NCBI GenBank assembly: GCA_001596155.1
Contig: CP014771.1
Location: 1,922,001 to 1,986,000 of the forward strand
Origin: Hymenobacter psoromatis
GTDB lineage: Bacteria > Bacteroidota > Bacteroidia > Cytophagales > Hymenobacteraceae
DNA: 64,000 nucleotides
Reading direction: 5' to 3'
Part shown: positions 55,162 through 62,168 of the stretch, piece after piece
How positions within the stretch are numbered: the first letter of the stretch is position 1
Layout: every line of letters begins with the position of its first letter
Made by a program: the position numbers and the translations under genes
The notes under the pieces: model-generated
The model's input: only the letters and a program-made list of their open reading frames with translations
Databases searched by the model: none
Told to the model about the DNA's origin: nothing

Positions 55162-55593
55162 TTAGGGCTGGATGGTGGGGCTTACTACGCTAGGCAGCGA
55201 GTTGTTTTGGGGCAGCTGCGGGCGGCGCTGGTTCACATTGCTGGAGCCTACCCCCCGGCTGGGCACGATATCGCTCGACTGCCGCGACGCGCGCTGCGGA
55301 ATGAGCCCCTGCTCCCGCACGTCGGGCACCGCCGTGGGTGACTCATCGGGCGTGCCCGCGATGGGCACCGAGCCAGTAAGGCGGCTGGGCTGGGCATCGT
55401 AGCCGGTGGACGTACGCTGCACTTGTGAAGGCCCCTGAATGGTACTTTGGTTGAGGGCCGGGTTTACGGGCGGCACGCTGGTTTGGTTTTGAGCGCCGCC
55501 GCGCATGGGTGCCGTCGCGTCGAAGGGCACTGTTTGGGCGCGGGCGGTGCCGGCGGCCAGGCCCACAGCTACTAGTAGAATTAACGTTTTCAT
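55162..55593 (-). CDS. small secreted Pro/Ser/Gln-rich protein
   Basis: A 143-residue protein with signal peptide MKTLILLVAVGLAAGTARA. The rest is low in hydrophobic residues (VNPALNQSTIQGPSQVQRTSTGYDAQPSRLTG, VVSPTIQP at the end) and probably unfolded. It is in the same direction as its neighbours at 54837 and 55704, forming a row of three small secreted proteins. The function is unknown. Confidence 0.6.
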   Translation of the reverse strand: MKTLILLVAVGLAAGTARAQTVPFDATAPMRGGAQNQTSVPPVNPALNQSTIQGPSQVQRTSTGYDAQPSRLTGSVPIAGTPDESPTAVPDVREQGLIPQRASRQSSDIVPSRGVGSSNVNQRRPQLPQNNSLPSVVSPTIQP

Positions 55594-55624
55594 GATAAGG
55601 TATTTAGGCTAATTAACGCGCGAT

Positions 55625-55664
55625 AAAAAAGCCGGCTGCCCGGCAATGGGGCAGCCGGCTTTTA
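55625..55664 (-). terminator. terminator of the repeat-protein gene
   Basis: The stem AAAGCCGGCTGCC / GGCAGCCGGCTTT is a strong hairpin with A-run and T-run ends, so it can work in both directions. It lies about 40 bases past the stop of the gene at 55704. Confidence 0.75.
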
Positions 55665-55703
55665 TACGGCTAAAGGCAGTAGCGTGGCTACTATAAATTC
55701 GCC

Positions 55704-56024
55704 TTAGTTGGTGGGCGTCATCGTCGATTTGGTCTTGGTCGTCTTCGACTTCATGCGGTGCTCACGGCGCATGGCGCGCTGGTCGCCGCTCGACGTGCCG
55801 TTGCGCGTGGTGCCCGTGCCCATCGTGCCATTGTTCATGGTGCCATCGCGCATCGCGCCATTGTTCATGGTGCCATTGCCCATTGTGCCCGTGCTCGGGG
55901 TGGTTGTGGTGCCCGTGCCCATCGTGCCGGTGGTGCCGGTAGTAGTGCCGGGGGTAGTCTGGGCGAAGGCGGCGCTGGTGCAAAGGGCAAAAGCAGCGGC
56001 GAGGAAAATGCTGGAAACTTTCAT
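55704..56024 (-). CDS. small secreted protein with MNNGTM-type tandem repeats
   Basis: A 106-residue protein; the start MKVSSIFLAAAFALCTSAAFA at 56024 gives a signal peptide (eight more codons are open). The mature part consists of GTTTGTTGTMGTGTTTTP and repeated motifs NGTM, NNGAM, RDGTM, NNGTM, then a basic end MKSKTTKTKSTM. The underlying DNA is a run of short repeats of the type GTGCCATTGTTCATG (55800-55900), prone to length changes. The function is unknown. Confidence 0.6.
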   Translation of the reverse strand: MKVSSIFLAAAFALCTSAAFAQTTPGTTTGTTGTMGTGTTTTPSTGTMGNGTMNNGAMRDGTMNNGTMGTGTTRNGTSSGDQRAMRREHRMKSKTTKTKSTMTPTN

Positions 56025-56048
56025 GGGAAAAGAGAAAATGGTGGACAA

Positions 56049-56628
56049 ATTGGTTGTGAACCTGGCCTTATACGGGCCGCCGCACTTAGCTTGTTGTCTG
56101 ATTCACAGTATTTTCTCATTATTTTTTATAAACTCGGCACTAGAGCTTTCACTACTTACTCATGCTGACTAGCTTAGTATGGTGCGGCAAACAGGGGGTA
56201 GGGCGGACTACCAAGTCCGCGCTACCCCCCACGACGGCGCTTATTTAGTGGCACTGCGTAACAGCAGTAAGTGCTTGCAGTGGGCCTACCGACTACAGGC
56301 TGGTATTTTTCGCAACCAATTAGTATCCAGATTTATACAAGCGGGCACACTTTTTTTATCTTATAATTTATCCGTAAATAAATTGTCTTATCGTCAGCAA
56401 AGCTTTATCATCTCAGTGTCACAAACCAGGCCGCTTTGTCCTTGCGGCACCAGCCCTACCCCCCTTCCTTTGCTACTACTCCCGCTGGGCCGGGGTCCTT
56501 TCCAACCTGTTCCTTTTCCAAACCAGAAGCAAGCAAACGCCTTCCCGGCCGCGGGGAGGCGTTTGCTTGCTTCCGGGGCTCTCGTCGCCAACTTGCGCTT
56601 GCTTTTCCTACCCCCTCTGCCCTGCTGT
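56049..56628. other. 580-base gap with two inverted repeats before the hydrolase gene
   Basis: No convincing gene. Palindrome 56194-56229: GGGGGTAGGGCGGAC mirrored by GTCCGCGCTACCCCC. Hairpin 56526-56573: perfect 17-base arms GAAGCAAGCAAACGCCT / AGGCGTTTGCTTGCTTC, 14-base loop, 55 bases before the hydrolase ATG, possibly a leader structure. A frame runs in from 56179 to the hydrolase gene but has no coding character before 56629. Confidence 0.6.
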
Positions 56629-57714
56629 ATGGCTGCTTTCCGATTAATTTTGCTGCTGAGCGGCTGGCTGCTCGCGCCACTGGCCGGCCGGGCGCAGGCC
56701 GCCTACCCTACCCCCGTCGGGGGCGACTATGCGCTGGCCAACTTTCGGTTTGAGAGCGGCGAAACTTTGCCGGTGCTCAACCAGCACTATACCACCGTGG
56801 GCCAGCCCCGCCGCGACAAAAGCGGCCGGGTAGTAAACGCGGTGCTCATTATGCACGGCACCACGGGCGCGGGCACCAGCTTTTTGAGCGACTTGTTCGC
56901 CGGGCATTTATTTGGGCCGGGGCAGCCGCTGGACGCGGCCAGGTACTACGTCATCCTGCCCGACGCCATCGGCCACGGCAAATCGAGCAAGCCCAGCAAT
57001 GGCCTGCGGATGAAATTCCCGAAATACACTTACGATGATATGGTGGTGGCCAACTACCGCCTGCTCACCGAAAAGCTGGGGGTAGCGCACGCCCGCCTCA
57101 TCATGGGCACCTCGATGGGCGGCATGGAAACCTGGGTGTGGGGCTACAAATATCCCGACTACATGGATGCCCTGCTGCCCCTGGCCAGCCTGCCCGTGGA
57201 GATTGCCGGCCGCAACCGCATGCTACGCAAAATGGCCATCGACATGATAGAAATGGACCCCGCCTGGCAGGGTGGCAACTACACCACCGAGCCCAAAGTG
57301 GGCCTCACGGGTGCCGCGTCGTCGCTGATTTTCATGACCAGCAGCCCCAAGCAGATGCAGAAGCTGGCGCCCACCCGCGCCCTGGCCGAAACCGCGCTCG
57401 CCAAGACCGAAGCCAACCTCTACAAAGTGCTCGATGCCAACGACTTCATTTACCAGTTCGATGCCTCGCGCGACTACGACCCGGCCCCGCACCTGGCGGC
57501 CATCAAGGCCCCGCTGTTCGCCATCAACTCGGCCGACGACCAGGTGAACCCGCCCGAGCTGGGCATTATGGACACCGAAATCAAGAAAGTGGCGCAGGGT
57601 CGCTACATCCTGCTGCCCATCACGGACCTCACCACCGGCCACGGCACGCACTCCAACCCCACCATCTGGGGCACTTATCTGGAGGAATTACTGAAGCTGA
57701 CGGAGCCAAAATAA
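56629..57714 (+). CDS. secreted alpha/beta hydrolase, MetX-like
   Basis: A 361-residue protein; start MAAFRLILLLSGWLLAPLAGRAQA at 56629 because it opens a signal peptide. The fold is that of homoserine O-acetyltransferase-like enzymes: VLIMHGTTGAGTSFL, ARYYVILPDAIGHGKSSKPSNGLRMKFPKYTYDDMV, the nucleophile elbow MGTSMGGMETW (Ser), APLFAINSADDQVNPPE (Asp) and TTGHGTHSNP (His). With a signal peptide it is unlikely to make methionine precursors; a periplasmic esterase or amidase is more likely. The convergent amidase gene follows after 13 bases. Confidence 0.85.
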   Translation: MAAFRLILLLSGWLLAPLAGRAQAAYPTPVGGDYALANFRFESGETLPVLNQHYTTVGQPRRDKSGRVVNAVLIMHGTTGAGTSFLSDLFAGHLFGPGQPLDAARYYVILPDAIGHGKSSKPSNGLRMKFPKYTYDDMVVANYRLLTEKLGVAHARLIMGTSMGGMETWVWGYKYPDYMDALLPLASLPVEIAGRNRMLRKMAIDMIEMDPAWQGGNYTTEPKVGLTGAASSLIFMTSSPKQMQKLAPTRALAETALAKTEANLYKVLDANDFIYQFDASRDYDPAPHLAAIKAPLFAINSADDQVNPPELGIMDTEIKKVAQGRYILLPITDLTTGHGTHSNPTIWGTYLEELLKLTEPK

Positions 57715-57727
57715 GCTTGCTTGTCCT

Positions 57728-59323
57728 TTATTTTTTGAGGGGTAGGGCCGGAAAGCGAGCCGGCGGGCGGCGGTGGTGCGTGGCCTGCTCATAAGCGTAG
57801 GCGTAGGTGATGAGGGTAGGCTCATCAAACGAGCGACCCAGGAACTGCAAGCCGGCGGGCAGATTGTCGTAGGTGAAGCCCATCGGCACCGTGAAGGCCG
57901 GCTGGCCGGTATGCGGCGCGATGAGCTGGCTGTTATCCCCCTTATAGCCCTTGAAATCGCCGATTTTGGCGGGCGGATTATTCCAGGTGGGGTACACGAG
58001 CGCGCCAAGTTTTTGGCCGTCCATCACGGCCGTCACCGCGTTGCGAAAGGCGATGCGGCGCGGGTCGGTGTAAGCCTCGCCCCGGCCGGCCACGCTGGCG
58101 CTGGGCGCTACGCCGTGGGCCAGCTCATCCTGCAAATTTTCCTTGATGTAGGCCGCGTACTTGCCCGAGGCTAGCACCTGGTCGATGTTGTGCACCGGCG
58201 CATTCGGGCCTTGCGCGGCCAAGTACTGGTTAACGTCGTGCTTGAAAACCGAGGCCCACTGGTCTTTGCTGACCTGGGCAAAATTTGGAATCTCCACATC
58301 GACTACCGTGGCCCCGGCCCGGCGCAAATCGGCTACGGCCTGCTCAAAAAGGGCCTTCACCTGCGGGTCGGGGTTGCGCTCGCTCAGGGTGCGCAGCACG
58401 CCGATGCGGGCACCGCGCAACCCATCCTTGTTCAAAAACTGCTGGTAGCCCTTTGCCGGAATCTTGCCGGCACCGTAGGCCGTCAGCGGGTCGGCGGGGT
58501 CGGGGCCGGTGGCCATCACTTCGAGCAGGCGGGTAGCATCGGCCACCGAGCGCGCCATTGGGCCGCCGGTGTCGTTGCGCAAGTATAGCGGCACGATGCC
58601 CGCCCGACTCAGCAGCCCCAACGTGGGCCGAAAACCCACCAGCGCGTTGTGCGACGACGGCCCGCGAATCGAGTTGCCGGTGTCGGTGCCCAAGCCCGCC
58701 GTGCCGAAGCTGGCCGCCACCGCCGCCGCCGTGCCGCCACTGGAGCCCGCCGGCACGTGCGCCAGGTTGTAGGCATTGCGCGTCTCGCCCGCCAGCGAGC
58801 TGATAGTCACCATCGGGCTAAACGCCCATTCGGCCATGTTCGACTTGGCCAGCACAATGGCCCCGGCCGCCTTCAGGTCGCGCACCATCGTGGCATCGGT
58901 AGTCGGCGCAAAGCCTTTAAGCGCCAGCGAGCCAGCCGCCGTTTGCAGGCCCGCCGTATTGTAGTTATCCTTCACAATCAGCGGAATGCAGTGCAGTGGG
59001 CGCAGCTTACCGATGCGCCGGTATTCGGCGTCGAGCTGCCGAGCTTCGGCCAGCGCCGCCGGGTTGGTGACTATAATGGCGTTGAGGTGGGTAGGCTGGT
59101 CGTAAGCGGCAATGCGTGCCTGGTAGGCCTGCACCAATTGCTCGCAGTTGCAATCGCCGCGCTTCAGTGCCCGCTGCACGTCGGCTATCGAGGCCTCCGT
59201 CACTTCAAAAGGCGGGCGGGTAGCGGCCTGCTGCTCGCGCCGCGCCTGGCCGCAGCTGGTGGCCAGCAGCGCGCTACCCCACAGCAGCAAGAGATACAGG
59301 CCGGTTTTCCGAAGATTGCTCAT
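57728..59323 (-). CDS. amidase-signature family hydrolase, lipoprotein
   Basis: A 531-residue lipoprotein with signal MSNLRKTGLYLLLLWGSALLATSC and lipobox Cys. The amidase signature region is FEVTEASIADVQRALKRGDCNCEQLVQAYQARIAAYD, IPLIVKDNYNTAG (catalytic Lys), SSGGTAAAVAASFGTAGLGTDTGNSIRGPSSHNALVGFRP (Ser-cis-Ser and nucleophile) and the C-terminal FTVPMGFT. It splits an amide bond, probably in the periplasm; the substrate is unknown. The length fits GatA-like enzymes with an added N-terminus. An operator-like site lies at 59346. Confidence 0.92.
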   Translation of the reverse strand: MSNLRKTGLYLLLLWGSALLATSCGQARREQQAATRPPFEVTEASIADVQRALKRGDCNCEQLVQAYQARIAAYDQPTHLNAIIVTNPAALAEARQLDAEYRRIGKLRPLHCIPLIVKDNYNTAGLQTAAGSLALKGFAPTTDATMVRDLKAAGAIVLAKSNMAEWAFSPMVTISSLAGETRNAYNLAHVPAGSSGGTAAAVAASFGTAGLGTDTGNSIRGPSSHNALVGFRPTLGLLSRAGIVPLYLRNDTGGPMARSVADATRLLEVMATGPDPADPLTAYGAGKIPAKGYQQFLNKDGLRGARIGVLRTLSERNPDPQVKALFEQAVADLRRAGATVVDVEIPNFAQVSKDQWASVFKHDVNQYLAAQGPNAPVHNIDQVLASGKYAAYIKENLQDELAHGVAPSASVAGRGEAYTDPRRIAFRNAVTAVMDGQKLGALVYPTWNNPPAKIGDFKGYKGDNSQLIAPHTGQPAFTVPMGFTYDNLPAGLQFLGRSFDEPTLITYAYAYEQATHHRRPPARFPALPLKK

Positions 59324-59345
59324 AGGCAGGCAATAACGGCCGGAA

Positions 59346-59366
59346 TGAGTGATAACTACTCACTCA
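59346..59366. promoter_or_regulatory. TGAGTGA-N7-TCACTCA inverted repeat before the amidase gene
   Basis: Seven-base arms TGAGTGA and TCACTCA separated by TAACTAC, 23 bases before the amidase ATG. This is the layout of dimeric repressor sites (TetR-type). A related perfect palindrome is at 60262-60275. Confidence 0.45.
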
Positions 59367-59461
59367 GCCGCTAAAAAACCTGCTTTCGCCTTCTGTTAGC
59401 CACTCGACCTGCAGCTAATTCAGTCAGGAAGGCTTACGCTGACCAAATAACCGGCTTTTTT

Positions 59462-59531
59462 GCTAGCCGTGAAACTAAAAACCCGCCCTGCTCAGTCGAG
59501 AGCAGGGCGGGTTTTTAGTTTCACGGCTAGC
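59462..59531. terminator. perfect 31-base-arm palindrome, likely bidirectional terminator
   Basis: Arms 59462-59492 and 59501-59531 are exact complements with an 8-base loop. The stem contains AAAAACCCGCCCTGCT and its complement, so in each direction a GC stem is followed by a T-run. On the minus strand it could end a transcript from the gene at 60007. Confidence 0.8.
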
Positions 59532-60006
59532 CAATGCTATCGGGACACAATTATGTCGTTAAAGTCTTCTCCCAGCCGCTGCTTTGGGGCCGCGACCTTC
59601 CCTTGCTCACTACTGTTAATACCCCACCGGGGCAGCGGCCCCTTGCCACTTGGCAGGCCCGCCTGGTGCTCAAGCTGGCGGTTAACGGCCGGCAGATACA
59701 CTGGAAACGATTGTGGAGTTTTCATACTGCTTTTACGTATCCCTACCCCCCTAAAGTTGCGAACACTGCCGCGTTTATTTTGCTGCTTCGGCCATGCGTC
59801 AAACCGGGCCAACCCGCTCCCGCTCCATGAGCTTACCACCCCGGTGGCATTGCCGCCCGGCTAGCCATTCCGACGCTGGTTAAGCAGTTAGAAATACTGT
59901 CCATAATCAACCCCTAACCTTCTGATAAATAGCTTATTCCTAGGTAATACAGCGCAGCAGCGTCATCGGCTGAGGTGAGACGCTGACCAAGCGACGAGGG
60001 CTTTTC

Positions 60007-60198
60007 TTATCTGTGCGGCTGAAGCCTGGGTGCCCTGATAAATTTAGGCTTCTTGATGAATTTGTACCCGTCGAAAATTACCACATATAATACCCCAAGC
60101 ACCGGCGCTAGCAGCAGCGAAACGAGAATGCGAAGGTGCCAATACTGCGCTGGGCTCAGGTCCCAGGCGTGCGCGATGGTTTTGATGAGAGTTTCCAT
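60007..60198 (-). CDS. small membrane protein, 63 residues
   Basis: Sequence METLIKTIAHAWDLSPAQYWHL, then a hydrophobic helix (ILVSLLLAPVLGVLYVVIF) and a basic tail (DGYKFIKKPKFIRAPRLQPHR). This is a plausible single-pass protein with a positive cytoplasmic end. No family is known to me. A palindromic operator-like site is 64 bases before the ATG. Confidence 0.5.
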   Translation of the reverse strand: METLIKTIAHAWDLSPAQYWHLRILVSLLLAPVLGVLYVVIFDGYKFIKKPKFIRAPRLQPHR

Positions 60199-60261
60199 AC
60201 TTAAATGTACACACTTTCAGCGACTTTCCTACCTAAAGAACAGGGTCACAAGAATAATAAA

Positions 60262-60275
60262 AGTGAGTACTCACT
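60262..60275. promoter_or_regulatory. perfect palindrome AGTGAGTACTCACT
   Basis: A 14-base palindrome upstream of the small membrane protein gene, related to the inverted repeat at 59346-59366. A repressor site is suggested. Confidence 0.4.
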
Positions 60276-60360
60276 CACCAGTCTGATTTGCTGGATTTTA
60301 CGTTCCCCTGCCGTGCTAAAAAAAATCGGCCCAGGCATAAAATCTGTTGGCTGAGACGCA

Positions 60361-60396
60361 AAAAGCCCCGCCAGACAAAGTCCGACGGGGCTATTA
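60361..60396 (-). terminator. terminator of tmRNA
   Basis: Minus strand: stem AGCCCCG / CGGGGCT with a longer inner part, followed by TTTTTG. It begins 12 bases after the tmRNA 3' end. Confidence 0.8.
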
Positions 60397-60407
60397 AATG
60401 GGAGGGG

Positions 60408-60776
60408 TGGAGATGCAGGGATTCGAACCCTGGTCCAGACAAGGAAGCCAACGTGCTTTCTACGTGCGTATCTATGCTTGGATTTTCGAAGAATTCCAGG
60501 CGCACATCAGGCCCTTGAAATTCCCTTATCCGCAGTTGGGTTTCGCCGCCGAATCACGGCTCTTCGGCGGCTAGTTTCTACTTACGACGCTCCGTGCTCC
60601 CAGGTGTAAAAACTTACCCGAGCGGAACGATGGCAGTGCTTAGTTCTGAACTAGGCAGCCATGGCGTACGAATAGTCGCCAGTTGTTGTTTGATAGATTT
60701 TTTGGCGGGAGAGCTTCCATCAACTCCCGGCACGCTTACCCGCGACTTGCGCAAGCTGTCAATTCCGGTCATCCCC
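60408..60776 (-). ncRNA. ssrA: tmRNA
   Basis: Transfer-messenger RNA, which frees stalled ribosomes and tags their proteins for destruction. The 5' end reads GGGGATGACCGGAATTGACA and the 3' end is the T-arm CAGGGTTCGAATCCCTG followed by CATCTCC and the discriminator A; GGGGATG pairs with CATCTCC, allowing one G-U. The tag frame at 60651-60680 reads GDYSYAMAA and a stop, that is the proteolysis tag after the alanine added by tmRNA. CCA is not encoded (ACC is followed by C). Total length is about 369 bases, normal for one-piece tmRNA. The -7 box is at 60818. Confidence 0.95.
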
Positions 60777-60817
60777 ATTTTTAGAAAGAACGAGTCTGCT
60801 CCCGAAGGAGCAGGACA

Positions 60818-60825
60818 CAAAGATA
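60818..60825 (-). promoter_or_regulatory. -7 promoter element of ssrA
   Basis: The minus strand reads TATCTTTG, an exact TANNTTTG match. The precursor would begin about 35 bases before the mature tmRNA and carry the small stem-loop GCTCCTTCGGGAGC. Confidence 0.6.
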
Positions 60826-60884
60826 CGCGCCCTACCCCCTAAATGTTCGGCCACCGGCTTTGGTTCCGGCAGCTGCTGGCTGGG

Positions 60885-61853
60885 CTACATAACGATAACC
60901 AGCCGGGTGCCGCTGTCAACAGCGCGGGTCCAGGCGGCTTCGATATCGTGCAGGGGGGCCGTAACCGTGTCGATGGTCAGGTGCCCGTCGGCGGCCAGCT
61001 GCAACAGGCCGGGCATCTCGTCGGCAAACATTCTTTGCATATCAGCCTCCGACACGCTGCCCAGGCCCGAGCCCAGCAAGGTGATGTCGGAGCTGCGCAG
61101 GGTGCCCGACGAAAGCCGGATGGTATCGTCCGCCATACCTCCTACGGTGACGAAGCGCACCCGGTGCGTGGTGCCGCCGCGGCCTTGCAAAACCTGCAGA
61201 ATGAGTTCGGCCGGCCGGCCCCACAAGTAGTCAATAACCACGTCGATGGGCGTGCGGACGTGCATTTCCCGCAGCTGGGCAAGTACTTCTTCGTCAGATT
61301 GTTGCAGGGAAACCGTTTCTACGCCCTGGGCGCGCAGCTTTTGCAGTAGCTCGGGGTTGCGGCCGGTGGCCATGATGTGGCGGGCCCCGTAGTGCCGGGC
61401 GAGCTGCACGGCCAGCTGGCCCGTGACGCCGGTGGCCCCGTTGATGAGCACGGTTTCACCGGGCTGCACATTGGCCCGGAAGCGCAGGGCCGCCGCCGAG
61501 CCAAAAATGGCGTTGGGCAGGGCGGCGGCGGTCACATCGTCGAGGTTGGCCGGCAGCTTTACCAGCCGGTTTTTATCGGCCAGCCCCTGCTCGGCCAGCA
61601 TGCCGGTGAGGCCAAAGGCGTAGATGCGGGTGCCGTCGGCGAGGGTGCCGACCCCATCGACGCCCACTACCTCGGGCTGGGCCAGGCGGCCCCCGCTGGA
61701 GTAATGCGCCCCGCTAGCTTTGCCCTTGTCCAGGTTTTTGATGGCGGCGGCGGTGATAGTTACGAGGAGTTGGTCGGGCTGCTGCGCTACGGGGGCGGGA
61801 AACTCGCCGTACTTGGGCGCTTCGCCATACTGGTGCAAAACTGCGGCTTTCAT
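60885..61853 (-). CDS. zinc-free medium-chain quinone oxidoreductase
   Basis: A 322-residue MDR enzyme starting MKAAVLHQYGEAPKYGEFPAP. It shows VVGVDGVGTLADGTRIYAFG, LPANLDDVTAAALPNAIFGSAAALRF and the cofactor motif VLINGATGVTGQLAVQLARHYGARHIMATGR (about 150-180). The GATG-x-T-G-x-L-A form means NADPH binding. No zinc-binding Cys cluster of the alcohol dehydrogenases is present, so it belongs with quinone oxidoreductases and enoyl reductases. The substrate is unknown. It is divergent from dnaX. Confidence 0.88.
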   Translation of the reverse strand: MKAAVLHQYGEAPKYGEFPAPVAQQPDQLLVTITAAAIKNLDKGKASGAHYSSGGRLAQPEVVGVDGVGTLADGTRIYAFGLTGMLAEQGLADKNRLVKLPANLDDVTAAALPNAIFGSAAALRFRANVQPGETVLINGATGVTGQLAVQLARHYGARHIMATGRNPELLQKLRAQGVETVSLQQSDEEVLAQLREMHVRTPIDVVIDYLWGRPAELILQVLQGRGGTTHRVRFVTVGGMADDTIRLSSGTLRSSDITLLGSGLGSVSEADMQRMFADEMPGLLQLAADGHLTIDTVTAPLHDIEAAWTRAVDSGTRLVIVM

Positions 61854-62168
61854 GGGCTGGGGAATGGGTTAAGCAAAGGTCGTAAGGGCTTTGGTAGCTG
61901 AGCGTTAACAATGGATAAGAAATCCGGCCGCCGCTGCTTTTCCTTTCGCCGCGGACGTTGGTGGCGCTGCTACGTCGCCTCGCCGGGCCAGTGGCAGATG
62001 CGGCGTAGGTGGCCGGGTATGAGGGGGGTAGGGCGAAATAAAAAACTGAAATTCTCCGGGCCGCAAAGTTGTTAGGCTGGTGGCTTTTCCGCCAAAAGCT
62101 TGAGGGCTCCGGCAGGGGCTAGCCGGGCAGATGCCTGGGCCGGCAGGTATCTTTGTACAGTATCGACT
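61854..62168. other. 315-base divergent promoter region of the oxidoreductase and dnaX
   Basis: No gene is seen. It holds one CCCTACCCCC word (62024-62033, reverse) and the dnaX -7 box at 62148-62155. The remainder shows no clear structure. Confidence 0.5.
62148..62155 (+). promoter_or_regulatory. -7 promoter element of dnaX
   Basis: TATCTTTG matches TANNTTTG and ends 13 bases before the dnaX ATG, so the mRNA leader would be about seven bases, nearly leaderless as at asnB. Confidence 0.5.

Larger units (their letters stand above)
59324..60006. other. 680-base gap without a supported gene
   Basis: Open frames of about 98-134 codons exist on both strands at 59460-59864 but lack coding character. 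The gap contains the operator-like site at 59346-59366, a CCCTACCCCC word (59741) and the perfect 31-base palindrome at 59462-59531. Confidence 0.55.

Noticed and set aside
56179..56628. N-terminal extension of the hydrolase frame by 150 codons
   Set aside because: The extension runs over two inverted repeats and has no coding character; the signal peptide at 56629 marks the start.
59460..59864. Open frames of 134, 98 and 100 codons on both strands
   Set aside because: They cross a perfect palindrome and a C-rich word, and their translation has no regular composition or signal.
60614..60820. 68-codon minus-strand frame (MCPAPSGADSF...)
   Set aside because: It lies within the tmRNA gene and its leader.
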